From NCBI GenBank assembly GCA_001986395.2, contig MQVO02000030.1, forward strand, positions 124,001-188,000: a stretch of DNA of 64,000 nucleotides, written 5' to 3'. Made by a program: the position numbers and the translations under genes. The notes beneath the pieces are model-generated. The model searched no databases, was not told the origin of the DNA, and saw only the letters and a list, made by a program, of their open reading frames with translations. This DNA comes from Irpex lacteus (Eukaryota > Basidiomycota > Agaricomycetes > Polyporales > Irpicaceae). Positions 1-9,960 of the stretch are shown in pieces (the first letter of the stretch is position 1; the number at the start of each line of letters is the position of its first letter).

Positions 1-1014
1 ATCCATGATGCTAACAGCTTTCTACTACGGAAACTGCTGACGCATTTATACACTCTCCCCTCGACGGACGAATGCTGGTGACGACCCTGCGTACTCCCGA
101 CCCCGTTCACTCGTACGTCAACGCGACATACTACGACGAGAAAGCTGCAGGTTTCACACCTTCACAACCACAATCCTCTCGCTCCTTCCCTCCACTCGCC
201 TCTCACAGCCACTTCTCCACCGCCTCGCCCTGGTCCCTCACACGGCTCCGTTCTGTGCTCAAATTAACCTGCACAAACTGATGGAACTCCAGTCGTCTAA
301 CGACGCGGCACATTACAACCAGTATCTGTCGTTACCCTGTACGCCTTCGCCGTTCGGCGAACCTGCGTCAGCTGGGAATTCTGCTCGCTGTCGACCGACC
401 CACGTAGAACGCGAAGACGAGCTCGAACGTTGCATGATGGGTCGTCAAGACGAACTTCAATCCGCGTATGAATTCCCGACTGCCTCGTGAGATGGAGAAG
501 AGGTTCGCTGGAAGGTCGCTGGAGGGTATGAGACGAGTCAGGTATCACGGTGCGGTCGCTTTCGTATACTGCACCTTCTATCAACCAATCATATATGCAG
601 GTTTTAGATATGGATATCACGGTCAATGTTATCTCTTTCATCAAATGAATAGCCTTCGCCGAGTCGTGTCCCGTTTCTCTAACGCGATCGTCGCGCAGTG
701 ATATCGAAGTAGCATACGTACATCCGTTGAACAATCAAATACGAACATTCCGACCAGTTACAGCACCAAACAATACTGACACAACTTCGCAAGATGGCCC
801 ATGTCCTGCAACCACTTATTCTCACCACGCTATGACTCTCGTCCTCATTCTTGTCGCTTATGCTCTATTCCACAGCCCTCCCCTCCGTCTTTGCTGTTTG
901 TGTGGGGCCTCTCTTCCGGTGTCAACTCCTACGTCTGCACAAACAAGACCCTCGCCTTCACTCTCGCCAATGAAGCTGTGAGTCCCATTTCAGTTCACTT
1001 TCCGATGAATGAAA
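1..1014. other. No confident gene; spacer at left edge
   Basis: Only short overlapping ORFs are present and no protein family is recognisable. One possible short coding piece on the plus strand (831-981) starts with a hydrophobic stretch (MTLVLILVAYALFHS) that could be a signal sequence, but no continuation with consistent splicing was found. It may be a remnant truncated by neighbouring rearrangement. The region lies downstream of the minus-strand DUF6535 gene, so part of it is probably that gene's 3' flank. Confidence 0.4.
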
Positions 1015-4000
1015 TCAGTGACATACATAATACTGTTGGACAGTGTGTGAGCTCCCCGCCGCAATATTGTCTGCGCGCTGTGAGTTGTCTTCGCCTCGGC
1101 CTGCAGTGTTGTCATGAAACGGGAGTTCTGTGTGATCCGACATTGTGTCAGCTTGTGTATCACCTGCAGTGACCTCCGAGTCATCTTGAGCCTCGGCTGG
1201 GACCTGCGGGAGACATGTTAGCAAGTTACATATTGTGTGGTATGTCCAAGTAAAATCTGTCACACACAGTCTCATCACGAGCACCTGTAGGCAAACTTGC
1301 TGGTGTGGTAAGCCACTCAGCAATGCTTGAAGTGGCTCCGCTCTCTGCGGAAGCTTGGTGTGCCGCTATGCCTGCAAGGTTCTCTGGGCCTTCAGCAAGT
1401 TCAGCAGGGTTTCCTGACAGTGGAAGCTGTGGAAAGCAAGCGGTGAGTAGTTTCTCTGGTAGACATGGCTGCAAACCTGACTTACCTCCTTAAGATCATC
1501 TCGGCCATCAATGCTCTCACTCTGTACGGGGCCATTGTGTTCTGAATCTTGGCTTGTCTCATGGCTACATCACATGAAGTCAAATTAAACTGGATTGCTC
1601 TCAGATGACTGAACTCACATGGAAGATGGTGATTGACCAGGCTGGCTGTCATTGGCTGGTGCTGGTCTGGACAGGGAATATTGCTCAGTTGCTTCTGTAG
1701 ATCTCACTCCAACCTCTGAGGGGGCTGCAGACCATGAAGGTGATACAGTCTGTATGCAGTGTACACAGTGAGTCATGAGAGTTCATAAGACAGATGGCAA
1801 AACATGAAACTTACAGAGATGTCCTCAGGTAGCCTGGGCTGTAATCCTCCAGAAGGACCAATTTCATCTGCATCAGCTTGAGGGTCATTCAGAATGGGAT
1901 CCTGGTGTAGTGCATGTGTGCTCCTGCTCTCCTGTCCTCAGTTCCAGGTGGATACAGGTTTCCTGGGTTGTCCCGGTATGCCCAAGCCATGTGCCGTCCT
2001 TTGCTCCAAATAGCATATCGCTCATCATTTGACATGTGGGCAATTCGCAGCAGCTGAGGATGCTGGCTAGGGATCTGCGACAAATCCTCTCCAGCTGTTT
2101 CCCAAAGCATAACATAGAAGAAGTCTGGAAGAGGCAAGGCTTCCTGTGTGGAGTCTTCTGTTGGATCAGGAATTTCTTCCCAGCCAGATCTTGCAAGGTC
2201 TCGTAATGCTGCAAGTTCATCTGCTGATAGTCGAAGACTTGGAAGATATAAGATATCATCTAATCTGAGAGCAAGCCAGATAAAGATGCGCTTCCACTGT
2301 GCTGCTTCATTGGAAGACCGTCTTGGCCTACTGTCCCGATTGTGATGGATCTTGCCATACATCACTTTCACAGAAAGTAGTGAGAGCTTCAGGACCTCTA
2401 TGGCCTCCAGGTTCCAGAAGTCACTGCTGTCATAGTCCACAATGTTGTGAATCACAATTGCCAGTTGATGGATATCTGAAGGTTAGCACTGAGTATTAGA
2501 AGAATTGAAGTTAGAATGAGTTTTACTAAACATACTTACCATTTTCATTTGTGTACACAGCATCAAATATTTCACAAATGATAGCATGATTAAATATGAG
2601 ACACTGCTCCACTAGTGTCTTCTGCACTAGTATGTCCCCTTTACTGATTTGCAAAGCCCACTGAAATGTAAACTGCAATGGTGCATATTCCCCTGTTCTT
2701 CCAAGTCCAGCAGGAATCAAACCAGAGGTCCGGTATAATTTTACAGCAAGATTAAGACCTTCAAGGTACCATTTTCTGGTTGCATCATCTTGCAGACCAA
2801 TGTGAGCCATCTGCTGTGCGTGAAGACACAATGGAAAAAATGGTGCTTGAATAGTTTCAAGATGTATCAAGGTACAAAATGCCCACCAAGCTGTTGTCTT
2901 CCAATTTGTAGGAACAGACTGTGTGATGGTGTCTTTCTCTACAGCTTTGATGACAGCATGAGACATGAATACTTCATATACTACCCTCTGTACTGTTGGT
3001 GAAAGAGTTCCATACACATCAGAGATGTTCTTTGGACTAATTTCACTATCCACTACCGGTACACGGTTGCCAATGATTTGCACAGCAAACTCCACAATCT
3101 GAACCCAATTGGCATTGCTTTGCTCCAGAGCACTTTTGATAGTGGTCCCAAGAAGGCGGTCATCTGCCTGCAATGCATCTGCAGAGGCCAAAATTCTCAA
3201 GTCATGTTGTGGTTCATTGATCATGCCTGCCTCCTCTGCTGGCTTTGATGACTGATAACCCTCAAGATATTCCCAGACTGTCCCAATTGAGTGACCAACA
3301 TGCTCCATGATCTTTGAGGTATTATATTTCTTCTCCAGCCACATAAAAGCATAGAGTACTGGGAAGAGCATGAGGACAACACCAATAAATGCACCAAAGC
3401 AGATGTATTTCATGAACGGAGTCACAAATACAGGATATATGTGACAGCGAAGGGTGTAAGTGTAGCCTTGCAAGGCAGGGGTAGTATATGGGCAGCGAGC
3501 AGTGAAAGAGGGAGATACAGTAACCACTGTAAAGAGGAATAGCCATGCACACACAAGTGGAAGAGTTGTGTGGCCAATGGTGGGATGCACATCGAGAGTG
3601 AAGATGCAGAGGCCAGCAAAGAACAATGCAAGTGAGACTTGGAGGAGTAAGGGAAGTGTAGATGCAATGCCGAAAACCTTCCATGCCTCCAGACCTGCTC
3701 GGCGGAAGTGACGAATGCGCAGTTGACCTTGGGGAGAGGCCGAGGCAAATTTCAGGTATGATCTGAGCCACTGCTTGACAAGGATGGCAAATGATGCAGT
3801 GGCCAAACTGATGACAAGGCTGGCAAACCATAGGATGTTGATGCGGATGGCAGCAGAGGAGGGTTGAAATGGGGAAGAAGAAGGGGAAGGGGAGGCCTGA
3901 GTGGCAGGCATGGAGGTGGATGTTTGATTGGCAATAACACGGAGGGCCTGGAGTGACTCACCAGGAGTATCTTCTTGGAGGAGTGGGTAAGAGACAATGA

Positions 4001-7000
4001 CAAAGGCTGTGAGAACTGCGGAGTAGAGACCGGTCTGGCAAAAGTAGTGTGTGGTGTCAGTGAACAACACTAGGATAGCAGCTAAGGATTAGACAACTTA
4101 CAAAGGTTAGCAGTTACGATTTCTGAGTGTAACGAAGATAATCGTCTTCAGTTCGGTCAGGATCTGCCAGGTTTTGTCAGTAACGCGACCTGCTGTCAAT
4201 GCGTGGGAATGTGCCTTCTGTTACTGAGTAACAAGTTCCATTAGAAACATTTGTAGTTGGGCGCTTTTTCATGGGAATCTGTATTTGATGGATAGAGAGC
4301 CCAAAAATAAGTCATTCGATATGATTGTTGCCCCAGATTATAGCTACGGAGTAGGCCTACCAGATGGTAAAACTACCATGAAGTAATCCCATCTATGAGG
4401 AGAGATATGAGCTGGATGGTATTGGATGAGGACTTGAGGTTCAAACTCAGCCAAACTCCGACAAAAGCGCCCAAGTGCGCAAGCAAATCGCACCAACTGC
4501 TTCAGAAGGTTGTGGGTTCAATTCCCCCTTGGGTCATATTTTATAAGTTGCTCAATTTTGATCATGTAGTGTCCAAAAAATACTTTAAAATGGGGAAAAT
4601 AATCTATTGACATGGGTGTGCGTTAAATATAATTTATTATAATGTATATATGTTTAAATTCACGATATATGGTTAGGCATAGTAAAATAGTAACCGACCT
4701 GAGTGCCATCATATTATGTGCCATATTAAGTGATATAAAAATCACAGATGTGGCAATGGATTATTTTTGCATTTAATGGTATTTTATGAAGCATTATAGG
4801 ATAAGAGAATGGGTGAAACAAAAAAGTGGCCTGTGAGGGATTGGAACTCGCAACCTTCTGAAGATGTATGTAATCATGCTTAGCCAATCTAGGCAAAGTT
4901 AGCGGAAGCAAAATATTTGAGGTAGCTAGATTGGTCAATACTGTTTAGTAAGCAATTTGAAGCTAATCAAGTAGACAAATCATATAAATCGTATACTTTT
5001 GTGAATAAACTGGTTTCTAAAGGATGTTATGCTCAATGATCACATGCATTCTTTCAGATAGCTCAAGAGGGCAGTGGTATAGACTCACCGCTTCTTTTGG
5101 CGCTTATTTTGCTGTTTCCAGATGTTGTCACATGACACAGTTATGTGCAAGTGTGAAAAATGAAAATATGATTTCTAGACCGGATTTTGCTCAGGATTCC
5201 GAATATGAGCTTCAAATGTCAGTAGCTGCAGTATTTCAGGAGATATTTAGCAAAAAGACACTCAGAAATCGTTACCTGCCACTTGATGGCCACACTCCCA
5301 CAAGTGAATCAATATCTTCCTTGTAACCACCAATCTCCTCCCGGTCATAGTCTGTGATGGCCTTCTCTATTGCAGCCCAGCCAGTAGGCTGACCAACTGC
5401 AGCAGTCAGAGCAGCAACTAGAGCCTGGTCAGGCTTACCCTCAGGGGTACCTTGACCCTGTGAAGGGTTCTGGACATCCAAAGGACCCCGGCCTGCACTG
5501 TTCAGCGCAGCTGCATTGACATCCAGGTGGTCTCCAGTGTGGGTAGCATCCCGGACATCAGTTGATGGTGCAGGAGCAAAGGCACTTGGAGCTTCTGTTT
5601 CATGAGGCTGCTCATGCGGAGGCCAAGAAGACATGCCACTAGCCTTGGAGAGGAGAGCGGCAGCTTCCGTGAGGAGTGCAGCAGCTTCCGTCAAGCGACT
5701 GGCAGCAGTGCCCACATCATGTCTCAGACTAGCATCAAACGGGCTTGTAGCGGTGATGAAAGAGCAATATTCAGGTACAGCGGGCTCATGGGAGATAGAT
5801 GAGTGGGAAGCATTTTGATTATTCATACTCAAGTGGTCACTAGAAGGAGACTGAGGCCGCCGGTTGGTGTAAAGACTATCCAAACTCGCGGCAGCTTCCG
5901 CAATGGTAGAGATGGGTTGACCAATTGTGACGAGAGCCTCATGTGAGGCGCGGCGAGACACACTCAATAGAGGGCCGGAACCCTCGGCATGCTCATAGGA
6001 TGCATCATCCGGCTGCTCAACCTGCGCGACATGATCGGACCTGCCTATGAGAGGGACTGCGTCATCTTTAACTAGTACGTGATGTGCACCGGCGGAGTGA
6101 GTAGAGGAACCAAGATCGTCGGTCGGCCATGTTGCGGAAGGCACAGCTTGATTGTGCGAGGTATCTGTAAAAGAATCCAAAGGCGAAGAAAGGGGGCTCG
6201 CATCAGTCGCAGCTAACGCACGACGTTGTTGAATAACGCCAGCAGTCGAGCGAAGGCTGGAGGACTCGATGGAAGGCACAGCTTGAATGTGCGGGGGTCC
6301 AACAGGGGAGTCAGTGAGGGAAGAAGAGGCAGACACGTCGTCCACGACTTGAATGGATGCGCGACGTGGTACGCTACACCCGCTGTCGACGGTTGAGCCT
6401 CGGCGAGCAACACCCGGTGTAGAGCCGAAGGACGCAGCTTGATTGCGCACGAGCTCCTCGAGTGCACCCGCATCATTCGCGAACGAGTCGCGAAGCGATC
6501 CACCAACTTCGGGCGTAGACTCGGAGCCAACGCTCGAGTTCGAGGGCACAGCTTGATTGTGCACGAGCTCGACAGAGACAGCATGGTCCAACGTAGTGGA
6601 GAGCTTGTTTGCGTCGTCGCCCACGGCAGTAGAGAGCCGGTTCGCGTCGTCCGCGAGCGGCGCACGACGATGCCCATCAGGGACAGTGGTCGAGGGAGCG
6701 TCCGAGGCGGTGGTCATGACGGTCTGGGAGGGCGCAGCTTGAACATGCGTAACCTCTACGGAGGTGTCGAAGGATGGGGGTGAGCGAACGACGTTGTCTG
6801 CGAGCGAAGCACGGCGCTGTCCACCAGAGACTGCGGTGGATGACACGCCGTAGTAAGGGGGAGTGAGCTCAGGCTCAACGGAGGGAGCGACAGGGGAAGA
6901 CGACCTGGTTGCGTGGTCGTCGTCTGCGAAGTGCACGTGGCGCGTGTGGCGCGTACCGCCAGGCTCGTGAGCCATACTTGCAGGCGACTCGGGCTTGGGA

Positions 7001-7008
7001 GGATCCAT
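1015..7008 (-). CDS. DUF6535 multi-pass membrane protein, repeat-expanded intron and frame break
   Basis: Function unknown; DUF6535 proteins are abundant in Agaricomycetes. Exon 1 (from ATG at 7008 to about 5276) encodes a long Ser/Ala/Asp-rich N-terminus ending in the family signature QPTGWAAIEKAITDYDREEI and YKEDIDSL. Exon 2 (4034-2540) resumes with TGLYSAVLTAF and carries four hydrophobic segments, including NILWFASLVISLATASFAI, followed by KQWLRSYL. Exon 3 starts at 2475. Downstream exons with consistent phases are 1815 upward (exon 4), 1749-1619, 1564-1486, 1426-1268 and 1203-1015; they encode an acidic low-complexity tail. Two oddities: the exon 1-2 intron is about 1.2 kb rather than about 60 nt and its donor is ambiguous, and exon 3 does not join exon 4 in frame (stop at 1889-1891) unless a 35-nt intron (about 1954-1920) is used. 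It may be a decaying gene. The second DUF6535 gene here is intact for comparison. Confidence 0.75.
4469..4620 (+). mobile_element. tRNA-derived SINE-like copy (plus orientation)
   Basis: A 66-nt tRNA-like head spans 4469-4534. CCCAAG at 4470-4475 can pair with CTTGGG at 4528-4533 as an acceptor stem. GGTTCAATTCC matches the pol III B box in a T-arm context. The stretch TTCAGAA resembles an anticodon loop with a CAG triplet. Pairing is imperfect, so it is not a functional tRNA. Its AT-rich tail (about 4575-4620) resembles the tail of the opposed copy at 4730-4893, which supports a shared SINE family. The downstream boundary is approximate. Confidence 0.5.
4730..4893 (-). mobile_element. tRNA-derived SINE-like copy (minus orientation)
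   Basis: On the minus strand, TGGCTAAGCATG fits the A box and GGTTGCGAGTTCCAATCCC contains a degenerate B box at tRNA spacing. GCCT and AGGC at the ends can begin an acceptor stem. The core CTTCAGAAGGTTG is identical to that of the plus-oriented copy 300 bp away. The downstream tail, including AAAATA, AAAATAATC and ATTG, aligns roughly with the other copy's tail. This is best read as a second, diverged member of one SINE family inserted in inverted orientation. Confidence 0.5.
6130..6790 (-). repeat. Degenerate protein repeats in DUF6535 N-terminus
   Basis: Within exon 1 the encoded protein repeats a short motif about five times: HVQAAPS, HNQAVPS, RNQAASF, HIQAVPS and HNQAVPS. Each is followed or preceded by an RRA(S/P)LADD-like motif and a serine-rich spacer. 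In DNA the motif shows as recurring gcacagcttgattgtgc-type sequence near 6140, 6276, 6437, 6546 and 6737. The spacing is uneven (about 110-190 bp), so this is an old, diverged internal duplication rather than a recent tandem array. Confidence 0.65.
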
Positions 7009-7810
7009 GATTCTGGTAGCGTTCTGTAAGAATAAAAGCTCTGTGAGTGAAAATTCAGCGATTGGAGATGTATAGTTCGATGATGAAGACGAGAGTTGAG
7101 AGGAAGGAAGAGAGGGGAGGAGAGAGAGGGAGGAAGAACGCACTGACAGCCTGAGAGTCGGCCCTCACTGCTATCGCATGTCAGCCGCGTGTCGACACAG
7201 CGTTCTGCGCTCCCATTGCCCAGATCGATGCACAGCGTTCAAGCCATGTTCCCGAGAGTCGGTGATGCCCATTTCCAGAGGCGCAGTCAGCCTCGTTCAC
7301 AGCGTCAGATAGGCTTGAAGGTGGCGCATACAGCGACTCGGGGACTGCTAAGGAAGTGTATGTCTGTAATTGAATACCCGAAAGATTGAAAATGTCTTAG
7401 ACGTACCGTAACTACCCATCGCGAGCTTTGCAATGTGCATGAATAGACAAGTTGAGTCGAATCCGCGAGAGTTGCATCATGAACGTCGTGGTTCAAGTCC
7501 AAGATTTGAGCGCCTTCAGCTAGTGTCACCACGGCCGGCCTACAAACGCATACACCTACTGCAAATGATGTTCAGACCTATTGCTTGCGGGATATCACAG
7601 CTTTGATACAGAGGATATTTTGGTCAACAAGTGACATAGTATAATTACAACAGTCGAAAGCGATTTCGTCTACTACACAGCGACAACTGATACAAACATG
7701 TACAGATCCATATTGCGTTCGTTCGCGACCAACGACCCTACCCCCTCCCCTCTCGACGCAGGGCCATACAGTCAACGAGCCAACGAAGACACCGGAGACG
7801 CAGAGGGTGA
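7009..7810. other. Intergenic spacer; DUF6535 leader and ADH 3' flank
   Basis: No coding sequence was recognised. Positions 7009-7150 are pyrimidine-rich on the minus strand and form the leader of the DUF6535 gene. They include a possible 5' UTR intron: a GTGCG donor near 7143 and TTCTTACAG just upstream of the ATG. The rest contains only short chance ORFs. Confidence 0.5.
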
Positions 7811-9275
7811 TCAAGGCCGAATAGCGATCTTGAGCGCCGTACGGCTGTTCATCTTATCGAGCGCGGCCTGGTAATCCTCGAGCTTGAAGACATCGGTCAC
7901 CATTCCCTTTACTTTGACCTTGCCGCCGTCGAGGTAAGCTACGGCACGGGGGAAGCAGAATGCTTGCGAGAACGAGCCGAGGATCTGTGAAACGACACAA
8001 ACAAACACCGTCAGCTACCGTACGAAGATGATGAAGGAAGGGTTGGGACGTACCGTGATCTCGTCACCGAAGATCTTACTCGGTGGCCAATGTACCTGCG
8101 CCTTGTTCTCGTACACGCCATAGATCATAATGGTACCTCCCCGTCGCACATAGTTGATACTATCCTGCGCGATCTTCTCTACACCCGTCGCCTCCACAAC
8201 CACATCGAAACCATAGGGATTGTCCTTCTTCAGTTTCTCCCACTGCGGACCAGGGTTCTGACGGTCAAGCTCGACGTACTCGTCGCCAGCCTCTAGCTGC
8301 TTGGCGATGTCCATCTTGATGCCCTTGGGGGCGGCGATGACGACGCGGTGGGCGCCGTTGAGTTTGAGGAGTTGGGCGAGGATCAAACCTGTTGGGCCGG
8401 CCCCGAGGAGGAGGACGTCGAGACCGACTTGGGGGTTCAGTTTGTCGAGACCGTGGATGGCACATGCGGCGGGTTCGAGGAGAGTGGATTCTTCGTCAGT
8501 AAGGTTGTGGATCTTGTAGCACTTCTTCTGCGGACTAAACGGCGGAAGGAAAGAAGGTCAAGATCAGGGAACGTTCAGCTCTGAACGGGATCTTCGAAGG
8601 ATCCTCGATCGTGTACGTACTATACGATGTATTCGGCGAAGCCTCCGTCGTGCGTTACGCCTCGTGCGCCGAAGTTCTCGCACAGGACTGCATCTCCACG
8701 TCGGCAGTAGAAGCAATCGTCGCACTGTCAGTTAAACGTCGGACGTGAGTATATGCGCCTCAGAACGAGCAAGGGCCCCGAGAGAGAACTCACGATTACG
8801 CTCACGTCTGCGACCACGCGATCACCCACTTCGAAGCCTTTTACGTTCTTTCCCATTTCCACGACCTTGCCGATAGCTTCGTGTCCTGGAATCAGCTACG
8901 GGATCGTCGCAAGGCCAGAGAAAGCTTGTGAGCATCCAGAGAAGATGATTACATGCTACCGGGGAAACAGCGACTCACAGGGAATTTTGCAATGAATTCT
9001 CCGTCGTGAATGTGCCCGTCTGTGCCGCATACACCGCACACCGAGACTGGATGAGATTGTAGCGCGTTAGTGAGATAATCAGGGCGATAGCACGAACAGC
9101 TATCGTACCTTTGAGTAGAATGTCGTCGTCGCCGACCTTTGGGATTGGTACCTCCCTGATGTCGAACTTCTTGGGCTGTTTGGGGAGTAAGATCAGTCTA
9201 TGTTATGATGGCGCACTTGTGAACAGAGACGTACTTCGCTGTACCAGAGAGCCTTCATCGTTCCTTCAGGCATGT
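7811..9275 (-). CDS. Zinc-type medium-chain alcohol/polyol dehydrogenase, copy 1
   Basis: Predicted NAD(P)-dependent oxidation of a secondary alcohol or polyol in the cytosol. Spliced exons begin [13 protein letters not shown] (ATG at 9275; exon 1 ends at 9235, exon 2 is 9175-9109). They continue with a GroES-like domain containing [13 protein letters not shown] and [13 protein letters not shown], then a structural-zinc cysteine cluster ([18 protein letters not shown]). The Rossmann fold follows: [27 protein letters not shown] and a C-terminal [14 protein letters not shown]. Length is about 360 residues, normal for the family. The sequence resembles fungal sorbitol and D-arabinitol dehydrogenases, but the substrate cannot be fixed from sequence. 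A close paralogue with matching motifs lies at 32191-33816. Exon ends were read from splice sites; the small N-terminal exons are less certain than the core. Confidence 0.85.
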
Positions 9276-9960
9276 TTGTAGTTGTAGTCGGCGAGCACGA
9301 GAGAGGGTGGGGCGTCGGTTGTAGTGGTCGTCGAGGAAGAAGGGGAAAGTAGAGAACACAGCACGCTCCGAGAGCTTATATATGCGATATGGAAAGAGAA
9401 GAATAGGCGGACCGAGCGTGAAAAAATCGGACGCGTCGACCGTGTAACAGCACCCCTGACATCATACTCTGTCAGATCAACCAGCATCTCATCTGCGCCG
9501 AGTGGCCGGCCCGCTGATAAGAAACGCTACTAAACCGGTAAACAAGTCCATTTATTCGAGTTTGTCGTCGAGGTAAGAAATCAGTCAGAAATCAGGAAGA
9601 CTGGCTGCAACGTCACTCGTGTCTTCGAGGTTTCTATGCGAGCTCCACATCATGGTCGACCAGCTCAGCTCCACTGTGCTCGCTTGTTCAGGTACGTACA
9701 GTAACTCCGTTCGCCGCACCCCAATCAACACAAACCATCGATCGTCCATGGCCAAGCGTCGCGGACAGCCGGGCCTCTCAACTCACGAGGCAATGCCGGG
9801 CCACGAGGAAATTACGTCACGAGACACTGGTATAAGCTGTAAGATCCAATAAGAAAATTAGCAATGTGCGTATAAACAACCCCGGAACCCCCATTATAAG
9901 CCAGCAGATGTTATCTAATCCTGAGCCTGCGAACGTCTACTCTGCCTGGGAGGCAGAATG
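9276..9960. other. Intergenic; ADH upstream region and phosphatase 3' flank
   Basis: No gene was recognised. The minus-strand ADH promoter lies at about 9276-9530. ORFs between 9540 and 9960 are short and show no family resemblance. Confidence 0.5.

Larger units (their letters stand above)
4035..5275 (-). repeat. AT-rich, repeat-bearing intron of the DUF6535 gene
   Basis: About 1.2 kb separates the two halves of the DUF6535 signature. The equivalent intron in the second DUF6535 gene (15676-15738) is 63 nt. The segment is much more AT-rich than its surroundings and holds two opposed tRNA-like heads. A further A-box-like stretch (TAGCTCAAGAGGGCAGTGG at about 5059) may be part of another tRNA-derived piece. 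The acceptor TTTTGCCAG at 4035 is clear. The donor could be a GTG within 5285-5295 (phase 0) or the better-looking GTAACG at 5275, which would be out of phase. Confidence 0.6.

Noticed and set aside
297..734. 145-aa minus-strand ORF at the left edge
   Set aside because: No recognisable motif, no ATG context and overlap with several plus-strand ORFs of similar quality.
3322..3831. 169-aa minus-strand ORF inside the DUF6535 gene
   Set aside because: Alternative frame of exon 2; the DUF6535 frame carries the recognisable motifs.
7480..7515. tRNA-like B box GTGGTTCAAGTCC
   Set aside because: No matching A box at the right distance, the T stem has a mismatch and no acceptor stem can be formed.
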